A stretch of DNA of 64,000 bases from Lacipirellula limnantheis. GTDB lineage: Bacteria > Planctomycetota > Planctomycetia > Pirellulales > Lacipirellulaceae. Location of the stretch: NCBI RefSeq assembly GCF_007746075.1, contig NZ_CP036339.1, positions 6,628,028-6,692,027 on the forward strand, given 5' to 3'. Of this stretch, positions 16,558 to 28,533 are shown in pieces. The stretch's first letter is position 1. Each line of letters opens with the position of its first letter. The position numbers and the translations under genes were made by a program. A model generated the notes under the pieces. It saw only the letters and a program-made list of their open reading frames with translations. It did no database searches and was not told where the DNA came from.

Positions 16558-16592
16558 TTGCGAGAACCAACAGTATCACTACACTAATACAC
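16558..16592 (+). promoter_or_regulatory. Promoter of the gntR/ABC operon, possibly giving a leaderless mRNA
   Basis: TTGCGA (16558-16563), 16 bases, TACACT (16580-16585). The start codon at 16593 lies 7 bases after the -10, where transcription would begin, and no Shine-Dalgarno sequence is visible before it. The imperfect dyad GTATCAC...ACTAATAC at 16573-16590 overlaps the -10 and could be a GntR operator. Confidence 0.5.
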
Positions 16593-17003
16593 ATGCCCCC
16601 CAGCGCTGGCCTCTTTGAGCTCCACCCGTCATCGGGAATTCCGATTTATCGGCAACTCATCGATCAGGTCCGCGCCCTCATCGCGGGAGGCCGCCTCGTC
16701 CCTGGCGACATGCTTCCCAGCGTTCGAGAGGTCGCTCGCGCCGCTGAGGTCAATCCCATGACCGTCAGCAAGGCCTATTCCCGCCTGGAAATCGAAGGAG
16801 TCGTCGAACGTGTGCGCGGCCAAGGCATGCGCATCCTCGAACCCAACACGGGAGGCCCCTTACGCGAACGCCGTCAAGAATTCCGCGACCTCGCCGCCCC
16901 CGCCATCCATCGCGCTCTCCAACTCGGGCTCACTGACCAACAGATCCACAAAGCGGTCGATCAACTCCTCGAAGAACAAGCCGCCCGTCACTCCAACGAC
17001 TAG
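16593..17003 (+). CDS. GntR-family transcriptional regulator (YtrA-like)
   Basis: 136 aa. An N-terminal winged helix-turn-helix (IPIYRQLIDQVRALIAGG, LPSVREVARAAEVNPMTVSK, GVVERVRGQGMRIL) is followed by only about 50 residues, the short helical tail typical of the YtrA subgroup, which usually controls a neighbouring ABC transporter. The ABC ATPase gene follows 39 bases later. It likely represses its own operon; the effector is unknown. Confidence 0.9.
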   Translation: MPPSAGLFELHPSSGIPIYRQLIDQVRALIAGGRLVPGDMLPSVREVARAAEVNPMTVSKAYSRLEIEGVVERVRGQGMRILEPNTGGPLRERRQEFRDLAAPAIHRALQLGLTDQQIHKAVDQLLEEQAARHSND

Positions 17004-17042
17004 CGCCAATCCGATCACCAGCATCCAGCAAGACCAATACCA

Positions 17043-17960
17043 ATGACTCCCCCAGTCGTTGCAATCGACGCCCTCGAAAAATCGTTCGGGGACTACCCAA
17101 CAAAACGCGTCCTGCGAGGCGTTAATCTCTCCATCCCTCCCGGCACTGTCCTCGGCCTGCTCGGCCAGAACGGCAGCGGCAAAAGCACCTTGCTCAAGTG
17201 CTCGCTCGGCCTCCTGCGTCCCACAGCCGGCAGCGTCACAGTCCTCGGCGACGACTCCTGGAACCTCTCCGCCGGCGTGAAGGCCCGTCTCGGCTACGTC
17301 CCGCAGGAAGCCGTCACCTATCCGTGGATGAGAGTCCGACAGGTCATCGCGTACACAGCCGCCTTCTATCCGACCTGGAATCAGCGCCTCGTCGACGAGC
17401 TCTGCCAGCGCTGGCGACTCCCGTTGGAAGAACGCGTCGGTCCCCTCTCAGTGGGCCAACTCCAATCGCTCGCCATCGTGCTGGCCCTTGGCCACGAACC
17501 AGAATTGCTCATGCTTGACGAACCCGTCGCAGGCCTCGATCCGTCTGCTCGCCGCGAGTTCCTGCGCACGATTCTAGAAATCGTCGACAATCCGCGCCGC
17601 ACGATCATGTTCAGCACCCACATCACCAGCGACCTTGAACGAGTCGCCAACCGCGTCGCCATCCTGAAAGACGGGCGCATTGCTTACTACGGCGAACTCG
17701 ACGAACTCAAGGACCGCGTCAAGCGACTACGCATCGCCGCGGCGCACGACCTGCCGCAATCGTTCAAAATCCCCGGCGCACTCCGCTGCGAAGTCGCCGG
17801 CGCCGTGGCGACCGTCAGCGTCAACGACTTCGACGAGCAACTGGCCGACCACCTCCGCACCGCGTGGAGCGCCGACGTCACCGTCCACGACCTAAACCTG
17901 GAAGAGATCTTCGTCGAAATGCACGCGGCAGGATCCCCCACATTAGCCGTGACGCGCTAA
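17043..17960 (+). CDS. ABC transporter ATP-binding protein
   Basis: 305 aa. Walker A GQNGSGKST at residues 41-49, Q-loop near YVPQEAVTYPW, signature LSVGQLQSLAIVLAL, Walker B LLMLDEP followed by VAGLDP, and switch His in MFSTHITSDLERV. The C-terminal about 75 residues form a regulatory extension of the type seen in exporters of the CcmA class. It lies between a YtrA-type regulator and a large membrane protein, so the three probably form an export or resistance system; the substrate cannot be told. Confidence 0.92.
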   Translation: MTPPVVAIDALEKSFGDYPTKRVLRGVNLSIPPGTVLGLLGQNGSGKSTLLKCSLGLLRPTAGSVTVLGDDSWNLSAGVKARLGYVPQEAVTYPWMRVRQVIAYTAAFYPTWNQRLVDELCQRWRLPLEERVGPLSVGQLQSLAIVLALGHEPELLMLDEPVAGLDPSARREFLRTILEIVDNPRRTIMFSTHITSDLERVANRVAILKDGRIAYYGELDELKDRVKRLRIAAAHDLPQSFKIPGALRCEVAGAVATVSVNDFDEQLADHLRTAWSADVTVHDLNLEEIFVEMHAAGSPTLAVTR

Positions 17961-17977
17961 CGGAGCGTGAACCAAAC

Positions 17978-18052
17978 GGTGTCGGGGACCTATTGCCACT
18001 GGCGGTTCCACGTTCACGACTGACTCCCCAGTGGCAATAGGTCCCCGACACC
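17978..18052. repeat. REP-C 75-base palindromic element, intergenic copy
   Basis: A 25-base arm (17978-18002, GGTGTCGGGGACCTATTGCC and ACTGG) is followed by a 25-base spacer and its perfect reverse complement (18028-18052). Arm length, spacer length and sequence match a second copy at 55512-55586 inside the RND pump gene (20 of 25 arm positions identical). It lies between the ATPase stop and the membrane-protein start and could act as an intra-operon hairpin. Confidence 0.9.
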
Positions 18053-18084
18053 CTCCACGCCGCCATCAACCGCCACGGCCTCCC

Positions 18085-19509
18085 ATGACGCTCCGCCAAC
18101 TCCAACAAGTCACTATCCATCACCTCTCCCGGCCGAAGCCGTGGAGTTGGTTACTAGGCGCAGTCCTAATGCTATTCGCCCTCTATTCGTTGGCAGACTG
18201 GGTATCGAATCCGCCTGGTACTACAAGCCTCACGCTGCCGACCCTCATCTTCCCCGTCTTTGCGTTATGCCTGTTCCCCTATCTCCAAGTTCGCCAGCAC
18301 GCCATCCTCTGGCAGTTTGATAATCCGCAGGCGGCGCTGCTCCCTGGCTATCGAACCCCTCATCTTCTCTTCCTTCTAGTCGTCGCCGTCATCACGATGG
18401 CTATCGTCCCCTGCACAATTGCCGCGCTCGCGTCGATATCTCCCTGGTTTCTACTGGCCGTTTGCGCACTCCTGGGCGCTGGACTTCTCTTCCCATCAAT
18501 GACGGGGTTGATCGTCCCGTTTATCATCTTGTTTCAGCTCGATCTTGACGCAGCTTTCGTCAAACCATGGATGCTGGCCGAAGGGTTCCGACTTCCCGTG
18601 CTGGTTGCAATTGCCGCCGTCTCGTGGCGGACAATCGGTCTTCATGCCTTCGACGCATCGTCGGGACGCGAAGAGGGAACGCGACTTCCCCTCGCCTTCT
18701 TGAAACGCACTGACTGGCGCTTCGGCAAGACCGCCGAGGAAAAGCAACTCGGCCCCGCCAGTCGCCCCCATTGGCTGCAACTCGCCTGGAACTCCTCCCG
18801 ACTTGATCGACAAATTAGTCGGATGCGAAACGCGGGAGTCTATGCCAAAGTTCGCACGGGCATCGCTCGCACTTCGAGCAATGCACCAGGCGGCGCCCTC
18901 CAACTTGTTCCCCTGCTAGCTATCGGCGTCATCATCCTCTGGCGAAGCGAAGAGTCTATTAGCTTCGATCAGTCAAACTGGGAGTTCATGACGAGCACTC
19001 TCCCTTTTCTAACGCTGGCCGCCGCCCTGGCGCCTGCCGTCAGCCTCGCCAATCGAATTCCGCAGATGGCGTTCGAGCGATTGCTGCCCATGACAAATCA
19101 GACGTTCGCCAATGCACTGATCTACAACGCCCTGCGATCTTCAATTCGCTGGTGGCTTGTAGCCCACGCTGCTGCCCTGGCCGCGCTGAAGTTTCTTCCC
19201 TGGGAGTACCTTGAGCCTCCCTCTCAATCGACGATGACGGTCTATGTTTTTATCTCACTTTCCTGCCTCCTCTTTGGAAACGGAGCCGCCTTGATAGGGG
19301 CGCTGACGCCAGGCTTCTTCGCCGCATTTATCGTCGGAGCCCCCAGCGTCGCCGTCTGCGTTGGCCTGCCGGGCTTTTGGTCGAGCCTGAACCCCGGCCA
19401 ATCAAACATGGGCGTTCTGATCGCCGCCGCATTCTTCGCCGCTGTTGGCGTGAGCCTAATTGCTCTTGCTCGAACAAACTGGCGAGACCGCGAATTCGGC
19501 AATCGCTAG
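18085..19509 (+). CDS. Multi-pass membrane protein, probable ABC transporter permease
   Basis: 474 aa from MTLRQLQQVTIHHL. Roughly ten to twelve hydrophobic segments are visible (e.g. PWSWLLGAVLMLFALYSLAD, LLFLLVVAVITMAIVPCTIA, LTLAAALAPAVSLA). A polar cytoplasmic stretch of about 130 residues (GREEGTRLPLAFLKRTDWRF onwards) lies in the middle. I do not recognise the family; the permease role is inferred from position after the ATPase. The ATG at 18031 was rejected because it lies inside the palindrome arm. Confidence 0.75.
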   Translation: MTLRQLQQVTIHHLSRPKPWSWLLGAVLMLFALYSLADWVSNPPGTTSLTLPTLIFPVFALCLFPYLQVRQHAILWQFDNPQAALLPGYRTPHLLFLLVVAVITMAIVPCTIAALASISPWFLLAVCALLGAGLLFPSMTGLIVPFIILFQLDLDAAFVKPWMLAEGFRLPVLVAIAAVSWRTIGLHAFDASSGREEGTRLPLAFLKRTDWRFGKTAEEKQLGPASRPHWLQLAWNSSRLDRQISRMRNAGVYAKVRTGIARTSSNAPGGALQLVPLLAIGVIILWRSEESISFDQSNWEFMTSTLPFLTLAAALAPAVSLANRIPQMAFERLLPMTNQTFANALIYNALRSSIRWWLVAHAAALAALKFLPWEYLEPPSQSTMTVYVFISLSCLLFGNGAALIGALTPGFFAAFIVGAPSVAVCVGLPGFWSSLNPGQSNMGVLIAAAFFAAVGVSLIALARTNWRDREFGNR

Positions 19510-20379
19510 AGCCAGCCGTCTAAAAACAGCGAGGGGCCAAAACATAGCTCGCCATCGACCGACGCCAGCAAGCAAAGGCAAGAAAAGAAGGCGCGGCTCC
19601 GCAGTGCCGTTGGCGGGTCGAAGCCCAAGGGCAAAGAGTCGCCTCGCGGAGCCGCGCCTGGAAGGTCGAGTAGCAAGGGCGAATTCGCCCGCCTCAGCTA
19701 GTTACGGCCCCCGCCCGCCCCACATTAGCCTCCGGTTCTTCGAACCGGAGGCCGGCCCCACGACGAAGTCCAATGATCGCCGCCAAATTCCGAACAGTTT
19801 TCCGTTGAAAATGGCCACCCAAGCCGATATGTATACGGATGTATATTCACGTTCTTTGGCAATCCGATTCTCAACCATCCGCCCAGAGCCATCCCAACTT
19901 CGCGGCGGATAGCGCAGCCGCTGCGCGCATCGCCAGAGTATGGGAGCTTTTGTGTTGTCCGATTCGGCCAACAGGTTTCGTTGGCCTCCTTGGCCATCTT
20001 GGCCGCCTCGGCCATGTCGATGACGTCGTCAGCGGCGACAAGCCGCCTGCCGCTCCTACTGTCGCGACAGAAGCGACACAATTCATCGCGATCAGCGACG
20101 CAACTTCAAGTGAGGCCTAGGAATAAGACGCCTCGATTTCTGTCGCCAAAAATCGCATTGGCGCCAGGCGAGGCCAAACGACAATAATGCTGCCGTTCAA
20201 TCATCCCGCGACGACAGCACTCCTCTGTCGCGACAAAGGCGACAGAATGCAATTTTTTTGTCGACGCAGACGCTGACCGACAAACGGTTTAGCTATGATT
20301 GACTTCTGTCGCCAAAAATCGCTCGACGACAAAGCAGCGACAGAAAGCGACAAGGGGGACTTCCGATCACGGATCACCC
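19510..20379. other. Gene-free, repeat-rich stretch between the ABC operon and fusA
   Basis: No open frame here has a recognisable product. It holds a 13-base inverted repeat (19590-19602 / 19646-19658, GGCGCGGCTCCGC), a perfect 11-bp stem with a 3-base loop (19728-19752, GCCTCCGGTTC), and several GCGACAG-type repeats between 20059 and 20357. Among these, a 19-base sequence (TTCTGTCGCCAAAAATCGC) occurs at 20138 and 20304. The stem at 19728 could be a terminator for the convergent genes, but no T-run follows. Confidence 0.7.
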
Positions 20380-22524
20380 CTACAAAAACCGCTTCAGCAC
20401 CTCGTCCGGCGCCGCTGCATACGTGCTCGGCGTCATCGAGCAGCTCGCTCGGCCTTGGCTCAAGCTCCGCATGGCGCTGGAGTAGCCGAACAGGTTCGCC
20501 AGCGGGGCCTCGGCGTGGAGCACCGTGAGATGACCCCGCGACTGCGTGTGATTGATGATCGCCCGCCGCTGCTGCAGGTCGCTCACCAGGTCGCCCACAT
20601 GCTCGTCGGGCGTGCTGATCTCGAGCTTCATGATCGGCTCGAGCAGCACCGTCCCGGCCTCGCGGACCGCCGCATCGAACGCCAGGTTGGCCGCGGTGCG
20701 GAAGGCGATGTCGCTGCTTTCGGTCTCGTGAACCTCGCCTCCCAGCAGCGTCACCTTCAGCCACATCAGCGGGAACCCGAAAGCGCCCCCCCCTTGAGCG
20801 GCGTTTTCGAGCTCCTCCATCACCACCGCGAGATACTCGCCCGGCAGACCATGACTCGGCGCTGCCCGGACGACCACTTCCGCCGCGTTCGGCGCCGGCT
20901 CGACCTTGACCAGCACCTTGCCCGTGTGCTGCACGCCGTTGATCAGCCGCCGGCACTCTCCCTCGGCCTCGGCCGCGGTGCGAATCGTCTCGCGATAACT
21001 GACTCGCGGATTATGGACCTTAACGTTTAGTTTGAAGTCCCGCTGCAACCGATGCTGGATCACTTCCAGATGCAACTCGCCCATGCCGCTGATGAGCGTC
21101 TGACCCGTCTCTTCGTTCTCGCTGGCCGTGAACGTCGGGTCTTGCTTCCGCAACATGTCGAGCGTTTCCGACAGCTTCTTCTTGTCGGCCGTGCTCTCCG
21201 GCTCGATCGCCATCGAGATGACCGTCTGCGGAAACTCGATCGACTCCAAGAGGATCGGCTCACGCGTATCGCACAGCGTATCGCCGGTCACCGACTCGCG
21301 CAGCCCGATCACGCCCACGATGTCGCCGGCCGTCGCCGACGTGAGCTGCTCGTCCTTCTTGCTCGCATGAATCCGCCACAGCTGGGCGACGTTTTCCTTC
21401 AGGTCCTTACCGGGGTTAAGTACGCGGCTGTTCCCTTCGAGCGTCCCCGAGTAGATCCGCACCCACGACAAATCGCCCGTCTTGTACGGCAAGATTTTGA
21501 AGACGAGCCCGCAGAAGGGCTCCTTTGGGTCGGGCTTTCGTTTGATCTTTGGCAGCTCTGTTTCGCCTTCTTTCGCCTTCTTGCTCTTGCCGTGGGCTTT
21601 GTGGGTCGGATCAACGCCTTCGACCGGCGGCATTTCGAGCGGGCTGGGCAAGTACGCCGCCACGCCGTCGAGGAGCGGCTGCACGCCAATGCCATGGAGC
21701 GCCGATCCGCACAGGATCGGCTGAATCTGCTGGTGGACCGTCGCCTCGCGAATCACTTTGTGGATCAGCGGCTCAGGAATCGGCTCGCCGCCGAGAGCGA
21801 GCTCCATCAATTCGTTGCTGTAGTTGTAAAGTTTTTCCAACAGCTCATCCCGCCACAACGCCGCATCGTCGGCGAACTCGGCGGGGATCGCCTCCTCGAC
21901 GATCTTCCGCCCCTCTTTCCCCTCGGGAAACGTGAGGGCTTTCATCCGGATGAGATCAATCACGCCGCGGAACGGGTTGGCCACGTGCGCCGGCCCGAGC
22001 CCTATCGGAATCTGCAGCGCGACCGGATTGGCGCCGAGCCGGTCGCGGATCTCTTCGATCAGCGTGTCGAAATTCGCCCCCTCGCGATCGAGCTTGTTGA
22101 TGAACGCGATCCGCGGCACGTGATACTTATCGGCCTGCCGCCAGACTGTTTCGCTCTGGGCCTCGACCCCCTCGCGAGCGCTGAAGACGATCACCGCCCC
22201 GTCGAGCACCCGCAGGCTCCGCTCGACTTCGGCCGTAAAGTCGACGTGCCCCGGCGTATCGATCAGGTTGACGTCGACCTGCTTCAACGGCATGCCGGGG
22301 TTCGACGCCACTTTCCACGGGAACGCGACGCACGCGCTATAGATCGTGATCCCCCGCTCCGCCTCCTCGGCGTCGTCGTCGGTCGTCGTCGTCCCGCGAT
22401 CGACCTCGCCGGCGCGGTGCTTCGCCCCCGAGGCGAACAACATCCGCTCGGTCACCGTCGTCTTGCCGGCGTCGATGTGGGCGATGATGCCGATGTTGCG
22501 AATTTTGGAGAGGTCGGTGGCCAT
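20380..22524 (-). CDS. fusA: Elongation factor G
   Basis: Translocation GTPase, 714 aa. G1 is AHIDAGKTT, G3 DTPGHVDF, G4 NKLD; domain IV carries HGLPGEY-type loops and GGEVHETESSD. Switch I is atypical: GEVDRGTTTTDDDAEEAERGITIYSAC in place of the common [21 protein letters not shown]. It follows rpsL-rpsG as in str operons, but a terminator at 22801-22862 and a 355-base spacer make it a separate transcript. Its own promoter was not identified. Confidence 0.95.
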   Translation of the reverse strand: MATDLSKIRNIGIIAHIDAGKTTVTERMLFASGAKHRAGEVDRGTTTTDDDAEEAERGITIYSACVAFPWKVASNPGMPLKQVDVNLIDTPGHVDFTAEVERSLRVLDGAVIVFSAREGVEAQSETVWRQADKYHVPRIAFINKLDREGANFDTLIEEIRDRLGANPVALQIPIGLGPAHVANPFRGVIDLIRMKALTFPEGKEGRKIVEEAIPAEFADDAALWRDELLEKLYNYSNELMELALGGEPIPEPLIHKVIREATVHQQIQPILCGSALHGIGVQPLLDGVAAYLPSPLEMPPVEGVDPTHKAHGKSKKAKEGETELPKIKRKPDPKEPFCGLVFKILPYKTGDLSWVRIYSGTLEGNSRVLNPGKDLKENVAQLWRIHASKKDEQLTSATAGDIVGVIGLRESVTGDTLCDTREPILLESIEFPQTVISMAIEPESTADKKKLSETLDMLRKQDPTFTASENEETGQTLISGMGELHLEVIQHRLQRDFKLNVKVHNPRVSYRETIRTAAEAEGECRRLINGVQHTGKVLVKVEPAPNAAEVVVRAAPSHGLPGEYLAVVMEELENAAQGGGAFGFPLMWLKVTLLGGEVHETESSDIAFRTAANLAFDAAVREAGTVLLEPIMKLEISTPDEHVGDLVSDLQQRRAIINHTQSRGHLTVLHAEAPLANLFGYSSAMRSLSQGRASCSMTPSTYAAAPDEVLKRFL

Positions 22525-22540
22525 GGCTGTTTAGGATTTA

Positions 22541-22785
22541 ACCGCCAAGGACGCCAAGGACGCCAAGGAGGAATCGAGTTAGGTCTACGAGAAAGGGTGA
22601 CTTACCACGACGTCACAACGGGCACGACGAAATACAAATAACGAAGATTACCGATTGTATCTTTCACTCTGTAACGACGCCTACCGCAACGACCACCCGC
22701 GATACTTGCATTTCCGGCGTGCTCGTCGTGCCGTCGTGGTTCAATCAGCGATTATCCCTCGGCGTCCTTGGCGTCCTTGGCGGTT
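22541..22785. repeat. Nested inverted repeat arrays upstream of fusA
   Basis: The outer arms are three 9-base units (CCAAGGACG) at 22541-22570 and their complement at 22758-22785. The inner arms are CACGACG units at 22604-22629 and the complement CGTCGTGCCGTCGTGG at 22724-22740. The unique centre (22630-22723) presumably contains the fusA promoter and leader. Outer and inner arrays have unrelated units but the same design. Confidence 0.85.
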
Positions 22786-22800
22786 CAACTCTTCAGCGCA

Positions 22801-22862
22801 TAAAAAAAGCTAGGGGCCGGGGATGAAGGCGCTCGCAGCGCCCTGATCCTCAGCCCCTAGCT
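22801..22862 (-). terminator. Rho-independent terminator of rpsL-rpsG
   Basis: On the minus strand AGCTAGGGGC pairs with GCCCCTAGCT around a GC-rich inner stem (GGGCGCT / AGCGCC) and is followed directly by TTTTTTT. It lies 18 bases downstream of the rpsG stop codon, so it separates rpsG from fusA. Confidence 0.9.
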
Positions 22863-22879
22863 CGTTGACTCGAAACCGA

Positions 22880-23350
22880 CTACCAGCCGAAGTGGGCAAA
22901 CGCCTTGTTCGCATCGGCCATGCGGTGGACGTTTTCGCGGCGGCTCACGGCGGCGCCTTCGCGGTTGTATGCGGCGACCAGTTCGTCGGCCAGCTTCTGG
23001 GCGGTTGCGCGGCCCTTCTTTTCGCGGATCGCGATCAGCACCCAGCGAATCGCGAGCGACTGCTGACGGACGCGGTTCACCTGCATCGGCACCTGGTACG
23101 CAGCGCCGCCGACGCGCTTCGAGCGAACCTCGATCGACGGCTTCACGTTCTCCAGCGCCTGCTGGAAGACTTCGATCGGCTCGGCGTCCGGAAGACGCTC
23201 CTTGATCAGATCCATCGCGTCGTAGAACACCGCCTGGGCGGTGCTCTTCTTGCCGTCGTACATCAGGCAGTTGATGAACTTGCTGGCGAGGATCGACCCG
23301 TAGACCGGATCTGGCTTCAGTTGCTTGCGGCTGGCGGTAATGCGGCCCAT
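22880..23350 (-). CDS. rpsG: 30S ribosomal protein S7
   Basis: Primary 3'-major-domain 16S rRNA-binding protein, 156 aa, the usual bacterial length. Motifs: DPVYGSILASKFINCLMYDGKK, the S7 signature region KPSIEVRSKRVGGAAYQVP and ENVHRMADANKAFAHF at the C-terminus. Second gene of the str operon. Confidence 0.97.
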   Translation of the reverse strand: MGRITASRKQLKPDPVYGSILASKFINCLMYDGKKSTAQAVFYDAMDLIKERLPDAEPIEVFQQALENVKPSIEVRSKRVGGAAYQVPMQVNRVRQQSLAIRWVLIAIREKKGRATAQKLADELVAAYNREGAAVSRRENVHRMADANKAFAHFGW

Positions 23351-23404
23351 GGGCTGACCAATGTGAGGTTAATGCTTCGTGTATGGATCGCCGATGAATC
23401 GGCT

Positions 23405-23470
23405 AGTGAGTGAGTGCTTAGGTGAGTAGGTAAGGATGACGGCGAGGCTTAACTTACTCACCTACTCACT
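23405..23470. repeat. Octamer inverted array (rpsG/rpsL spacer)
   Basis: Left arm AGTGAGTGAGTGCTTAGGTG with AGTAGGTAAG, right arm CTTAACTTACTCACCTACTC. It fills most of the 126-base spacer and ends just before the rpsL stop codon. Confidence 0.84.
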
Positions 23471-23476
23471 CTGTCC

Positions 23477-23845
23477 CTAGCTCTTCTTCGCGCCGTACTT
23501 GCTACGGCTTTGCTTACGACCGTTGACGCCCAGCGTGTCGAGGGCGCCGCGGACGACGTGGTACCGAACGCCCGGCAAGTCGCGAACGCGGCCGCCGCGG
23601 ACCAGCACGATGCTATGTTCTTGCAGCGTGTGGCCTTCGCCCGGGATGTAGACCGTGACTTCCTTGCCGTTCGACAACCGCACGCGGGTGATCTTCCGGA
23701 GAGCCGAATTCGGCTTCTTCGGCGTCATCGTGCGCACCTGCAAGCAGACCCCGCGTTTGAAGGGGCAGCGATCGAGGATCGGCGACTTGCTGAACTTCCG
23801 CTTCGGCCGACGACGGCTGCGGACTAATTGGTTGATCGTGGGCAT
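23477..23845 (-). CDS. rpsL: 30S ribosomal protein S12
   Basis: Decoding-centre protein, 122 aa, starting MPTINQLVRSRRRPKRK. The conserved loops PKKPNSALRK (Lys43) and GGRVRDLPGVRYH are present. Residue 88 is Arg (codon CGC), where E. coli and most bacteria have Lys; K88R is a known streptomycin-resistance change. First gene of the rpsL-rpsG transcript. Confidence 0.97.
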   Translation of the reverse strand: MPTINQLVRSRRRPKRKFSKSPILDRCPFKRGVCLQVRTMTPKKPNSALRKITRVRLSNGKEVTVYIPGEGHTLQEHSIVLVRGGRVRDLPGVRYHVVRGALDTLGVNGRKQSRSKYGAKKS

Positions 23846-23908
23846 GGGGTGGTAGCCTAAGGCTCTTATCGAAGCTAAATGAACCCGCCGAAACGGGTGG
23901 AACCAATC

Positions 23909-23936
23909 AATTTATCGCAACGGGAAGCCCTGTCAA
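23909..23936 (-). promoter_or_regulatory. Promoter of rpsL-rpsG
   Basis: On the minus strand TTGACA (23936-23931), 16 bases, TAAATT (23914-23909). It lies in the rpoC/rpsL spacer and points towards rpsL, about 55 bases from its start. A small hairpin (ACCCG-CCGAAA-CGGGT) follows the -10 within the leader. Confidence 0.65.
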
Positions 23937-24014
23937 CGGCCGTTTGGCGGCGTCGACATCGGGCGTTTCGCCTCCGGTCGTGCTCCGGGGGCCGACTTGC
24001 TCCCGCAATTTCTC

Positions 24015-28415
<4,401 letters not shown>

Positions 28416-28533
28416 ATTCGTTCCTCGCTGGAACATGGCCGTGAGGCCGTGGTTTATAGTCTCTGTCCCGAGTCGCTTGGCGCGCCGGACTGGTCGCTGA
28501 AGCGACCAGTCCAGTAGCGCCGCTTGATCTGAC

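Noticed and set aside
19725..20081. Open frame of 118 codons on the minus strand near fusA
   Set aside because: It covers a palindrome and short repeats, has no family-like sequence and no ribosome binding site.
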